Positions 51,374 through 59,663 of a stretch of 64,000 nt of DNA are shown one piece after another (position 1 is the stretch's first letter; the number at the start of each line of letters is the position of its first letter). The notes below the pieces were generated by a model. It was given only the letters and a program-made list of their open reading frames with translations. It had not been told where the DNA came from and did no database searches. The DNA comes from CAWFMO01 sp963817065. GTDB taxonomy: Bacteria > Actinomycetota > Thermoleophilia > Solirubrobacterales > 70-9. Location of the stretch: the NCBI GenBank assembly GCA_963817065.1, contig CAWFMO010000002.1, positions 124,001 through 188,000 of the forward strand, read 5' to 3'. The translations under genes were made by a program, and so were the position numbers.

Positions 51374-52239
51374 CCGCCCTCGAGGCAGACGAGCAGCGGG
51401 GCGCCGAGCTCCTCGCCTAGCGCCTTCATCCTCGCCGCCAGCTCGCCGAACTCGCGGCTCTCGAGCGTGCACGACGCGAGCGGGTCGTCGCTGTGGGCGT
51501 CGTAGCCGGCCGAGATCGCGATCAGCCCGGGCTCGAGCTCGCGCGCCGCCGGGGCGACCCGCTCGTCGACCAGGGCGAGGAACTCGCGCCCGCCCGAGCC
51601 GGCGGGTACCGGCATGTTGAGCGTGTAGCCCTTTCCGGCCCCCGCCCCGGTGTCGCCGGCCGCGCCGGTCCCGGGGTAGAGCGGGCTCTGGTGGATGCTC
51701 GCGTAGAGGACCCGGTCGCTCTCGTAGAAGATGGCCTCGGTCCCGTTGCCGTGGTGGACGTCCCAGTCGAGGATCAGGACGCGTTCGGCGCCGTGCTCGG
51801 CGATCGCGTGCTCCGCCGCGACCGCGACGTTGTTGAAGAGGCAGAAGCCCATCGCGCGATCGCCCTCGGCGTGGTGGCCCGGCGGCCGCAGACCGCAGAA
51901 CGCGAACGGGGCCTCGCCCCCCAGCACCCGGTCGACCCCTGCGACGGCGCCGCCGGCGGCGTGCAGCGCGGCGACGTAGGAGCCGGGGCTGGCGACGGTG
52001 TCCATGTCGATCATCCCGCCGCCGCGCTCGCAGAACTCGCGGATCGCGTCGACGTGGCTCTCGCCGTGGACGCGGAGCAGCTGCTCGCGGGTCGCCTCGG
52101 GGGCCTCGACGACCTCGAGCCCGAGCCAGTCGCGCTGCTCGAGCGCCGACTCGATCGCCCGCAGCCGCCCGGCGTTCTCGGGATGGCCGCCGGTGTCGTG
52201 CTCGAACGAGCTCGGATGCCGGAGGTAGACGCCGCCCAT
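51316..52239 (-). CDS. Histone-deacetylase-family hydrolase (HDAC/acetylpolyamine amidohydrolase type)
   Basis: The 307-aa zinc hydrolase has all class hallmarks: HPSSFEHDTGGHPENAGRL, the catalytic His pair in GLRPPGHHAEGDRAMGFCLF, the zinc motif LILDWDVHHGNGTEAIFYES, then SAGYDAHSDDPLASC and the C-terminal CLEGGYDPGAL loop. It could deacetylate lysine side chains, polyamines or acetoin-like small molecules; sequence does not decide. ATG 52239 follows TACGGT by 9 nt and its -10 box overlaps that of nadB. It converges on the H1-like genes, giving a possible protein substrate next door. Confidence 0.88.
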   Translation of the reverse strand: MGGVYLRHPSSFEHDTGGHPENAGRLRAIESALEQRDWLGLEVVEAPEATREQLLRVHGESHVDAIREFCERGGGMIDMDTVASPGSYVAALHAAGGAVAGVDRVLGGEAPFAFCGLRPPGHHAEGDRAMGFCLFNNVAVAAEHAIAEHGAERVLILDWDVHHGNGTEAIFYESDRVLYASIHQSPLYPGTGAAGDTGAGAGKGYTLNMPVPAGSGGREFLALVDERVAPAARELEPGLIAISAGYDAHSDDPLASCTLESREFGELAARMKALGEELGAPLLVCLEGGYDPGALAESVVETLSSLG

Positions 52240-52247
52240 GGGCCGGG

Positions 52248-52254
52248 TACCGTA
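52248..52254. promoter_or_regulatory. Overlapping divergent -10 boxes of nadB and the deacetylase gene
   Basis: Only 22 bp separate the two start codons. TACCGT at 52248-52253 (plus, 8 nt to TTG 52262) and TACGGT at 52254-52249 (minus, 9 nt to ATG 52239) share five positions. Only one could be melted at a time. Confidence 0.45.
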
Positions 52255-52261
52255 GCCGCCC

Positions 52262-53695
52262 TTGGACACCACCTTCGATCTCTGCGTCGTCGGCGGCGGC
52301 GCCGCCGGCTTCCACGCCTCGCTCGTCGCTGCCGAAGCCGGCGCGTCGGTCGCGCTCGTCTCGCGCAAGCCGCTCGCCGAGAGCTCGAGCTACTGGGCCC
52401 AGGGCGGGCTCGCGGCGGCGCTCGGCGAGGACGACACCCCCGAGCTCCACGCCGAGGACACGATCCAGGCCGGCCGCGCCGCCTGCCGCCGCTCGGCGGT
52501 CGAGGTCCTGGTCGCCGAGGCGCCGGCCGCGGTCGCCGAGCTCGAGCGCCGCGGGGTCGAGTTCGACCGCGACGGCGATCGGCTCGCGCTCGGGCTCGAG
52601 GGCGGGCACTCGCGGCGGCGGATCGTCCACGCCGGGGGCGCCAGCACCGGGCGGCGGATCACCGAGCGGCTGACCGAGCTCGTCCACGCAGAGGAGCGGA
52701 TCGAAGCGCTCGAGGGCTGTTCGGCGCTGGCGCTGTGGAGCGACGGGGCCCGCTGCGCCGGGGTGATCACCGACCGCGGCCCGATCGAGACGCCGGCGAC
52801 GATCCTCGCGACCGGCGGCGCGGCGGCGCTCTGGCGCCGTACCACGAACCCGTGGGGCTCGATCGGCGCCGGCTCGGTGCTCGCGAACGTCGCCGGCGCC
52901 GAGCTCGCCGACCTCGAGCTCTGCCAGTTCCACCCCACCGCGCTCGCGCTTCCCGGGCAGGCGGCCGACGGAACCCTCGTCACCGAGGCGATCCGCGGCG
53001 AGGGCGCGACCCTGATCGACGCCGCGGGCAGCCGGTTCACGGATGAGCTCGCGCCGCGCGACGCGGTGACGACCGCGATCCTCGATCGCATGGAGGCCGA
53101 CGGCACCGATCACGTGCGCCTCGACATGCGCGAGATCGATCCCGAGAGCTTCCCGAACGTCTTCGAGGCCCTGCGCGAGGCCGGGCTCGACCCGACCGCG
53201 GAGCCGGTCCCGGTCGCCCCCGCGGCTCACTACGTGATGGGCGGCGTCGCGACCGACCTCGAGGGCCGTACCTCGCTCTCCGGCCTCTACGCGGTCGGCG
53301 AGTGCGCCTGCACCGGCCTCCACGGCGCCAACCGCCTCGCGTCGAACTCGCTCAGCGAGTGCTTCGTCTTCGGCTCGCGCGCCGCGCGCGCCGCGCTCGC
53401 CGAGCCCGGTGGAGCGGCGCCGCCGCAACCGGACTGGCGCTTCGAGCCGCCGAATGTCGAGACCCGCGATGCGCTCTGGCGCCACGCCGGGCCGCGGCGC
53501 GACGCCGAGGCGCTCGAGCCGCTGCTCGAGGATCCGTATCCGCTGGCGCGGATGATCGCCGCCGCCGCGCTCGAGCGGCGCGAGACCCGCGGCGCCCACC
53601 TGCGATCCGATTTCCCCCGCCAGGACCCCGAGTTCGACCGCGTCCACATCGTCCATTCCCCGTCCGGCGAGTTGAATCGCCAGGCGTGGGACTAG
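52262..53695 (+). CDS. nadB: L-aspartate oxidase
   Basis: The 477-aa flavoprotein oxidises aspartate to iminoaspartate for NAD synthesis. LCVVGGGAAGFHASLVAAEA binds FAD, SSYWAQGGLAAALGEDDTPE and GGHSRRRIVHAGGASTGRRI are active-site segments, and HGANRLASNSLSECFVFGSR is the family signature. The C-terminal helical domain is shorter than in longer homologues. The TTG start follows TACCGT by 8 nt. nadA and nadC are not adjacent, unlike the common actinobacterial nadABC order. Confidence 0.92.
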   Translation: MDTTFDLCVVGGGAAGFHASLVAAEAGASVALVSRKPLAESSSYWAQGGLAAALGEDDTPELHAEDTIQAGRAACRRSAVEVLVAEAPAAVAELERRGVEFDRDGDRLALGLEGGHSRRRIVHAGGASTGRRITERLTELVHAEERIEALEGCSALALWSDGARCAGVITDRGPIETPATILATGGAAALWRRTTNPWGSIGAGSVLANVAGAELADLELCQFHPTALALPGQAADGTLVTEAIRGEGATLIDAAGSRFTDELAPRDAVTTAILDRMEADGTDHVRLDMREIDPESFPNVFEALREAGLDPTAEPVPVAPAAHYVMGGVATDLEGRTSLSGLYAVGECACTGLHGANRLASNSLSECFVFGSRAARAALAEPGGAAPPQPDWRFEPPNVETRDALWRHAGPRRDAEALEPLLEDPYPLARMIAAAALERRETRGAHLRSDFPRQDPEFDRVHIVHSPSGELNRQAWD

Positions 53696-53819
53696 ACATT
53701 CGTTCGGCTCGCGCTTAATCGCGGCTTAACGCAGGGGCATTTTGCCTTCATCGGCACTTGGAATACTGGCGCCGTCCACTTGGATGTGGGCTCACGAGAG
53801 GGAAGTGAGGAGAAACGCC

Positions 53820-54290
53820 ATGTACCGATTCAGCCGCTCGATTTACCGCGAGCTTTCACCGAGGGTCCAGGGACAGAACGGCACCGCGACCAGCGCGCGC
53901 CGAAACCTGCTCGATGCCTGCGAGGCGACGATGCGCCGGCTCGCCTACGACCGCCGCTACTTCGCGCGCCCCGCGCGCACGCTGTTCATCGAGGTCAGGG
54001 GCTACTTCTCGATCACCGACCAGCTCTACGTGTCGCAGATCATCGACCGCTACGTCGGCCTCGCGCAGCAGATGCTCGCCGAGCTCGGCGAGGACGCCGT
54101 CGGGCTCGACGGCCAGCCGCACCAGTGCCGCGCGAGCACCCGCAAGGGCAAGCCGTGCCAGCGCGAGCCGCTCCCCGGCCGCGACTACTGCCCCTCGCAC
54201 AAGCACCTCGAGGAGGAGATGAACGCCGTCGAGACCCTCGCCCGGCTCGAAGCCTCCCGCGACCACGACGAAGCCGGGGTCGCGGTCTAA
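53820..54290 (+). CDS. Protein with C-terminal C-x-T-x-x-G-x-x-C zinc-knuckle
   Basis: The 156-aa protein starts at ATG 53820 with GAGGAG 7 nt upstream. The N-terminal 100 residues are helical and basic, with a hydrophobic stretch FSITDQLYVSQIIDRYVGLA. The C-terminal QCRASTRKGKPCQREPLPGR continues to YCPSHKH, a C-C-C-H pattern like the DUF5763 zinc-binding knuckle often seen in DNA-associated proteins. Function unknown. A plausible promoter (TTGCCT, 16 nt, TACTGG) precedes it in the 124-bp gap. A strong hairpin follows. Confidence 0.6.
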   Translation: MYRFSRSIYRELSPRVQGQNGTATSARRNLLDACEATMRRLAYDRRYFARPARTLFIEVRGYFSITDQLYVSQIIDRYVGLAQQMLAELGEDAVGLDGQPHQCRASTRKGKPCQREPLPGRDYCPSHKHLEEEMNAVETLARLEASRDHDEAGVAV

Positions 54291-54318
54291 AAACTTGCCG
54301 CTTCGGCGGTGGCGGGAC

Positions 54319-54340
54319 GGGCCCGGCGAAAGCCGGGCCC
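54319..54340 (+). terminator. Perfect hairpin with GAAA tetraloop
   Basis: GGGCCCGGC at 54319-54327 pairs perfectly with 54332-54340 around GAAA. It lies 28 bp after the zinc-knuckle gene and before the hyuA promoter box. There is no T-run after it, so it may act as a weak or Rho-assisted terminator. Confidence 0.55.
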
Positions 54341-54381
54341 TCGACCGTGCCGCTGCCGCAGTGTCTGAGTAGGGTCGCGGA

Positions 54382-56361
54382 ATGCTGCTCGGAGTCGACG
54401 TAGGAGGCACCTTCACGGATGCCGCTCTGTTCGACGGCGAGCGGCTGTTCACCGGGAAGGTCCCGACCACGCCCGACGACCAGGCCGTCGGGGTCATGGC
54501 GGCGGTCGAGGCTGTGCTCGCCGAGGCCGGGGGCGAGCCGTCCGGGGTCGAGGGGTTCGCGCACGGGATGACCGTGGGGACGAACGCGCTGCTGACCGAA
54601 AGCGGGGCGCGGACCGCTCTCGTCTCGACCGCGGGGTTCGCCGACGTGATCGAGATCGGGAGGCAGAACCGGCCGCGGCTCTACCACCCGTGCGCTCCGA
54701 AGCCCGAGCCGCTGGTCCCGGGCGAGCTGCGCTTCGAGGCCCGCGAACGGGTCGCGCCACAGGGCGTGGTCGAGCCGCTCGAGGAATCCGAGCTCGAGCG
54801 CCTGGTCGCCGAGCTCGCGGCCGCCGCGCCCGAGTCGGTCGCGATCTGCCTCCTGTTCAGCTACCTCGATCCCGAGCACGAGCGCCGGATCGCGGCAGCG
54901 CTTCGCGACCGGCTCCCCGAGACCCACGTCTCGGCCTCGCACGAGGTCCTGCCGCAGTTCCGCGAGTTCGAGCGCTGCTCGACGACGGTCATCGACGCCT
55001 ACCTGACCCCGCTGCTCGGGCGCTACCTCGGCCGGCTCACCGAGGCGGCGGCCGAGCGCGGCCTCCCCGAGCCGCTGGTGATGCAGTCCTCCGGCGGCGT
55101 CGCCCCGGCGGCCGAAGCCGCCGAGGCGGGCGCCTGGAGCGTGCTCTCCGGTCCAGCCGGCGGCGCCGTCGGCGCCGGGCTCGTCGCCAGGGCCTCGGCG
55201 GGCGGCGACGCGATCGGCTTCGACATGGGCGGCACCTCGTGCGACGTCTGCGTCGTCGAAGGCGGCGGCGTGCGGCGCACCGACTCGCGCTCGCTCGCCG
55301 GCCGCCCGATCCAGCTCCCGATGGTCGACGTCCACACCGTCGGCGCCGGCGGCGGCTCGATCGGCTGGCGCGACCCGGGCGGCGCGCTGCGGGTCGGCCC
55401 GCGCTCGGCCGGCGCCGAGCCCGGCCCCGCGGCCTACGGGCGCGGCGGGAAGGAGCCGACGGTCACCGACGCCGACCTCGCGCTCGGCTACCTGGCGCCG
55501 GACTCGGCGCTCGCCGGCGGGGTCGAGCTCGACGTCGACGCCGCCGCCGCGGCGCTCGGCGCGCTCGGCTCCGAGCTCGGGCTTTCGGAGCTCGAGACCG
55601 CCGCCGGGATCGTCCGGGTCGCGAACCAGGAGATGGTCCGCGCGCTCCGCGTGGTCACGGTCGAGCGCGGCGTCGACCCGCGCCGGCTGGCGCTGATGCC
55701 GTTCGGCGGCGCCGGGCCGATGCACGCCGCCGGGATCGCCGCCGAGCTCGAGATCGGGCGGATCGCCTGCCCGCGCGCGAGCGGGGTGCTCTCGGCGCTC
55801 GGCCTGCTGGCCTCGGAGCGCCGCCGCGACACCGCGCGGACGCTGCTGCTCTCCGGCGACGACCTCACCGCCGAGCGGCTCGCGGCCGAGGTCGAGGCAC
55901 TCGCCGAACAGGCGCGGCGAGGGCTCGAGGACCCCGCGCTCGACGTGGTCTGCGAGCTGCGCTACCGCGGCCAGTCGTTCGAGCTCCCGGTCCCTGCGTC
56001 CGAGCGCCCGGATCCCGTCGAGCTCGCCGAGGCGTTCGCCGCCGAACACGAGGCGCGCTACGGCTACCGCGACCCCGAGGGCGAGATCGAGCTCGTCAAC
56101 CTCCGCGTCGCGGCGCTCGAGCCGGGACCGGAGCCGCGGCTCGAGGCGTCCGACGGCAAGCGCCTCGAGCGCACGGCCCGCCGCGCCTGGTTCGACGGCG
56201 ACTGGGTCGAGGCGGAGGTGCTGCGCGGCGAGCCGGGGGCCGGAACCGGCGCCGAGGGTCCGTGCATCTTCGAGCTCCCCGAGGCGACGCTCGTCCTCCC
56301 GCCCGGCTGGACCGCCGAGGTCGACGACGTTGGAACGATCGCCGCGGAGGTCTCCGCGTGA
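54382..56361 (+). CDS. Hydantoinase/oxoprolinase subunit A (HyuA family)
   Basis: The 659-aa protein is the ATP-binding subunit of an ATP-dependent hydantoinase, oxoprolinase or acetone-carboxylase-like enzyme. LLGVDVGGTFTDAALFDGER opens the actin-like fold and GFDMGGTSCDVCVVEGGGVR is the second phosphate motif; MPFGGAGPMHAAGIAAELEI is typical of the C-terminal half. ATG 54382 follows TAGGGT by 6 nt. The stop overlaps the HyuB start (GTGA). The exact substrate cannot be told from sequence. Confidence 0.9.
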   Translation: MLLGVDVGGTFTDAALFDGERLFTGKVPTTPDDQAVGVMAAVEAVLAEAGGEPSGVEGFAHGMTVGTNALLTESGARTALVSTAGFADVIEIGRQNRPRLYHPCAPKPEPLVPGELRFEARERVAPQGVVEPLEESELERLVAELAAAAPESVAICLLFSYLDPEHERRIAAALRDRLPETHVSASHEVLPQFREFERCSTTVIDAYLTPLLGRYLGRLTEAAAERGLPEPLVMQSSGGVAPAAEAAEAGAWSVLSGPAGGAVGAGLVARASAGGDAIGFDMGGTSCDVCVVEGGGVRRTDSRSLAGRPIQLPMVDVHTVGAGGGSIGWRDPGGALRVGPRSAGAEPGPAAYGRGGKEPTVTDADLALGYLAPDSALAGGVELDVDAAAAALGALGSELGLSELETAAGIVRVANQEMVRALRVVTVERGVDPRRLALMPFGGAGPMHAAGIAAELEIGRIACPRASGVLSALGLLASERRRDTARTLLLSGDDLTAERLAAEVEALAEQARRGLEDPALDVVCELRYRGQSFELPVPASERPDPVELAEAFAAEHEARYGYRDPEGEIELVNLRVAALEPGPEPRLEASDGKRLERTARRAWFDGDWVEAEVLRGEPGAGTGAEGPCIFELPEATLVLPPGWTAEVDDVGTIAAEVSA

Positions 56362-57857
56362 GAGTCGACCCGGTCACCCTCCAAGTTCTCGCCGGCGCCC
56401 TGCGCGCCGCCTGCGAGGAGATGGGCGCGGTGCTCGTGCGCTCGGCGCACTCGGCGAACATCACCGAGCGCCGCGACTGCTCGACCGCGCTCTTCGACCC
56501 CGCCGGCGAGCTCGTCATGCAGGCCGAGCACATCCCGGTCCACCTCGGCTCGATGCCCGACGCGGTCGCCGCCGTGATCGAGAGCGAGCAGTCCGAGGGC
56601 GACCTCTGGGTCCTCAACGACCCCTACCGCGGCGGTACCCACCTACCGGACATCACGTTGATCACCCCCGTCTTCCGCTCCGCCGAGCTCCTGGGTTTCG
56701 CGGCCTCCCGCGCCCACCACGCCGACGTCGGCGGCGAGACCCCGGCCGGGATGCCGGTCGACTCGACCCGACTCGAGCAGGAGGGCGAGGTGATCTCCCC
56801 GACCCGGATCGACGACGAGGGGCTCCGCGAGCTCGCTTCGCGGATGCGCCAGCCGCGCGAGCGGCTCGCCGACCTGCGCGCCCAGCGCGCCGCCAACCTG
56901 ACCGGCGAGCGGCGGCTGCGCGAGCTCGCCGAGCGCCATGGGATCGACGGCCTCCGCGCGGGGACCGCCGAGATCCTCGACTACGCCGAGCGGCGTACCC
57001 GCGCCGCGCTCGCCGCGGCCCCCGACGGCGAGCACGCCGCCTCCGAGGTCCTCGAGGGGATCGACGGCGACATCGAGCTGCGGCTGAGCGCGGAACTGCG
57101 CGGCGATTCGCTGCGGCTCGACTTCGATGGCACCGCCGACCAAATCGAGGGCAACCTCAACTGCCCGCTCTCGGTGACCCGCGCCGCCTGCTTCTACGCC
57201 GTGCGGGTGCTCTTCGACCCCGACGCGCCGCCCTCGGCGGGCTGCTGGCGCCCGGTCGAGGTCTCGGCCCCCGAGGGCAGCCTGCTCAACGCGCGCCCGC
57301 CGGCCGCGGTCGCGGCCGGCAACGTCGAGACCTCGAGCCGGGTCGCCGACCTCGTCTTCGAGGCGCTCGCGGGGCTCGTCGACTCACCCGCCCAGGGCCA
57401 GGGGACGATGAACAACCTGACCCTCTCCGGCGACGGCTTCACCTATTACGAGACGATCGGCGGCGGCCAGGGCGCCTGCTCGAGCGCCGACGGCCCGAGC
57501 GCCGTCCACGTAGCGATGTCGAACACCCTCAACACGCCGATCGAGGCGCTCGAGAGCGAGCTGCCGCTGCGCGTGCGCGAGCTCTCGCTGCGCCGCGGCA
57601 GCGGCGGCGACGGCCACCACCGCGGCGGCGACGGGATCGTGCGTGAGATCGAAGCGCTCGAGGAGATCCGCTTCACCCTGATCGGCGAGCGGCGCCGAAA
57701 CGCGCCCCGCGGGCGCGCCGGGGGCGATCCGGGGGCCCCGGGGCGCGACTTTCTCGGCGGCTCGGCGCTCCCGGGCAAGGCCTCGGGGACGATCGCCGCG
57801 GGCGCGACGTTGCGGATCGAGACCCCGGGCGGCGGCGGCCACGGCAAGCCGGCCTGA
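56358..57857 (+). CDS. Hydantoinase/oxoprolinase subunit B (HyuB family)
   Basis: The 499-aa protein is the partner of HyuA: MGAVLVRSAHSANITERRDC, WVLNDPYRGGTHLPDITLIT, LDFDGTADQIEGNLNCPLSV and YYETIGGGQGACSSADGPSA are family blocks, and the end ETPGGGGHG is the usual Gly-rich C-terminus. With HyuA it would open a cyclic amide at the expense of ATP. No hydantoin racemase or transporter is adjacent. Confidence 0.92.
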   Translation: MRVDPVTLQVLAGALRAACEEMGAVLVRSAHSANITERRDCSTALFDPAGELVMQAEHIPVHLGSMPDAVAAVIESEQSEGDLWVLNDPYRGGTHLPDITLITPVFRSAELLGFAASRAHHADVGGETPAGMPVDSTRLEQEGEVISPTRIDDEGLRELASRMRQPRERLADLRAQRAANLTGERRLRELAERHGIDGLRAGTAEILDYAERRTRAALAAAPDGEHAASEVLEGIDGDIELRLSAELRGDSLRLDFDGTADQIEGNLNCPLSVTRAACFYAVRVLFDPDAPPSAGCWRPVEVSAPEGSLLNARPPAAVAAGNVETSSRVADLVFEALAGLVDSPAQGQGTMNNLTLSGDGFTYYETIGGGQGACSSADGPSAVHVAMSNTLNTPIEALESELPLRVRELSLRRGSGGDGHHRGGDGIVREIEALEEIRFTLIGERRRNAPRGRAGGDPGAPGRDFLGGSALPGKASGTIAAGATLRIETPGGGGHGKPA

Positions 57858-58073
57858 CCCGCCGCGCGCGTTCTGGCCGCGGAGCCAGCTCGCGAACCGC
57901 ATGGATACGGGGGTTTGAATGCTTATTCGTAAGCCGCGAGAGCTTGTGACATCTTGCACAAAGGTTGCAATAGGCGAGACCCTTGTCTACAATCCGCCAC
58001 CTTCCGCGGGTCCGACCGCCTGGATGGCGCCCGGTCCCCCCCTCAGTCTCGTCAAACAACCAGAAACCTACCT
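57858..58073 (+). promoter_or_regulatory. 216-bp leader region of the DUF1802 gene with strong promoter
   Basis: The region is noticeably less GC-rich than its surroundings. TTGCAA at 57965-57970 and TACAAT at 57988-57993 with 17-nt spacing form the best -35/-10 pair in the window, leaving about 75 nt of leader before ATG 58074. TTGCA occurs at 57954 and again at 57965, exactly 11 bp apart, the second overlapping the -35 box; this could be a direct-repeat operator. No known riboswitch was recognised. Confidence 0.55.
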
Positions 58074-58703
58074 ATGCCAATTGCGTTCAAAGAATGGGCC
58101 CTCACGGTGCGCGCGCTATCGGAGGGCGAGCAGCTGATCGCGATCCGCAAGGGCGGCATCGAGGAGGAGGACAAGCATTTCGAGGTCGAGCACGACTGCT
58201 TCTTCCTCTACCCGACCTTCGATCACCAGCGAAACGACCTCGTCCGCGAGTCCCACCACCCGGAGCTGAGGCGCGCGCTCGAGGAGGGCGTCTGGCCCGA
58301 CGAGGAGCCCCCGCCCCGCGCCCTGATCCAGGACGGCGGCATCCCGCAACCCGACCGGGTCCGGATCCGCGCCTGGGCCGAGGTCACCGACCACTTCGAG
58401 ACCTCCGACAACCGCGTCGTCGAGGCTCTCACCCCCTTCCACATCTGGACCCCCGATTACGCCGCCAAGCGGCTGAAGTGGAAGCGCCACCACCCGCTGC
58501 ACGTGCTTCTGCTCCGGGTCCACAGGATCCCGCGCCCGGTCACCGTCCGGGTCAAGGACGAGTACCACGGCTGCCACAGCTGGGTCGAGATCGACCGCGA
58601 TCTGCCCTTCGAGGGCACCCCGGTGATGGCCGACGAGGAGTTCGGTCGCGCCGCGGCGACGATCCGGGCGATCTGCGACGAAGCAGAGCCGGTTCCTGCC
58701 TGA
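58074..58703 (+). CDS. DUF1802 family protein
   Basis: The 209-aa soluble protein matches the DUF1802 style: IAFKEWALTVRALSEGEQLI, IRKGGIEEEDKHFEVEHDCF, FFLYPTFDHQRNDLVRESHH and LLLRVHRIPRPVTVRVKDEY with HGCHSWVEIDRDLPF. Function is unknown; conserved His, Glu and Arg suggest a nucleotide or metal-dependent enzyme but no activity is claimed. It has its own strong promoter. A 27-nt dispersed repeat follows 12 bp after the stop. Confidence 0.75.
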   Translation: MPIAFKEWALTVRALSEGEQLIAIRKGGIEEEDKHFEVEHDCFFLYPTFDHQRNDLVRESHHPELRRALEEGVWPDEEPPPRALIQDGGIPQPDRVRIRAWAEVTDHFETSDNRVVEALTPFHIWTPDYAAKRLKWKRHHPLHVLLLRVHRIPRPVTVRVKDEYHGCHSWVEIDRDLPFEGTPVMADEEFGRAAATIRAICDEAEPVPA

Positions 58704-58715
58704 ATTAATCGGCGG

Positions 58716-58742
58716 CTCCTCCGCTTCGCGTCCGGGGGCCGC
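58716..58742. repeat. Copy 2 of a 27-nt dispersed repeat
   Basis: These 27 bases are identical to 8093-8119. Here the copy is intergenic, between the DUF1802 stop and the start region of the next gene. Flanking GGCGG and the internal GGCCGC allow a stem like the one at copy 1. Confidence 0.6.
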
Positions 58743-58766
58743 CTCGCTCAGCGCTAGCCTCACCGC

Positions 58767-59663
58767 ATCCCCTGGGTCGAGACCGATTCGCTGAGCTTCA
58801 CCGCGCGCCACGAGGCGGCTGACTCCGCGTACGCGAAGCGCGTGCTCGACCGGCTCGAGGACCTGAGGCTGAAGCTCGAGGACCGCTTCGAGGAGGTCCC
58901 CGGCGACATCACCGTCGTGATCCACGACAACCCGGCCTGGCTCGGCGCCGCCCACCCGCTGCTGCCCGCCGTCCGCGCCGCCGCCGCGCCCGCCGGGCGC
59001 CGCTACCTCGCCGGCTGGCCGATGGCGACCGAGCTCCACGTCCTAAATGAGCCCTGGACCGAGCAGCGCGCCGGCGGCGAGGACTCGGAGCGCGCGCTGC
59101 GCGGCACCGCCGAGCGGATGTACGTCCAGCTCGTGCTCGCGGCCAACAACCCCGCCCTGCCCCCGATCTGGAGCCCGCGGCGCTTCCTCCGCTACCTGCG
59201 CTGGGCCTGGCTGATCGAGGGCGGCGCCCAGTACTTCTCCGGCCAGGTGGCGCTGTTCCGCCCCGCGGTCCTCAACCGCCTGCGCGCCGGGCGCGTGCCG
59301 AGCTTTCCGCCCTCGCGCCGCGACGCGGTGATCCTCGGCGGAACCGTCTTCGAGCTGCTCGAGCGGGCCCGCGGCCCCGCGGCCTGCGAGATGCTGGTCC
59401 AGCGGCTGCGCCGCGACGGGCCGCGCGGCAACATCGAGCTCGCCTTCGAGGCGCGGCTGCGCGACGTCGAGCGCGCCTGGCGCGACCACCTCAAGGAGAT
59501 GGCGAGCCCGCGGGCGCCCGATCTCGGCGCCAGCTTCGACGAGCTCGACGCCGGCCTCTCGCGGCTCGAGTCCGGGCCGCGCGCCGACCGCCGGCGCCGG
59601 CTACCCGGAGAGCTGGAAGAGCACCCAGAAGAAACCGGCCCCGAGCACAACCGCCGCGATTAG
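58767..59663 (+). CDS. Unrecognised protein with a possible ATC start codon
   Basis: The frame is clearly coding from 58767 (PWVETDSLSFTARHEAADSA, 23 of 25 codons G/C-ending), but the in-frame stop at 58755-58757 leaves no ATG, GTG or TTG before GTG 58842. The first codon after the TAGCCT box (6 nt gap, the local leaderless spacing) is ATC. From 58767 the protein is 298 aa: DITVVIHDNPAWLGAAHPLL, then IWSPRRFLRYLRWAWLIEGG and AQYFSGQVALFRPAVLNRLR, which faintly recalls peptidase-MA-type proteins but lacks a visible HExxH. The C-terminus is Arg/Glu-rich and overlaps the opposite-strand DUF2007 gene. Confidence 0.6.
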   Translation: MPWVETDSLSFTARHEAADSAYAKRVLDRLEDLRLKLEDRFEEVPGDITVVIHDNPAWLGAAHPLLPAVRAAAAPAGRRYLAGWPMATELHVLNEPWTEQRAGGEDSERALRGTAERMYVQLVLAANNPALPPIWSPRRFLRYLRWAWLIEGGAQYFSGQVALFRPAVLNRLRAGRVPSFPPSRRDAVILGGTVFELLERARGPAACEMLVQRLRRDGPRGNIELAFEARLRDVERAWRDHLKEMASPRAPDLGASFDELDAGLSRLESGPRADRRRRLPGELEEHPEETGPEHNRRD

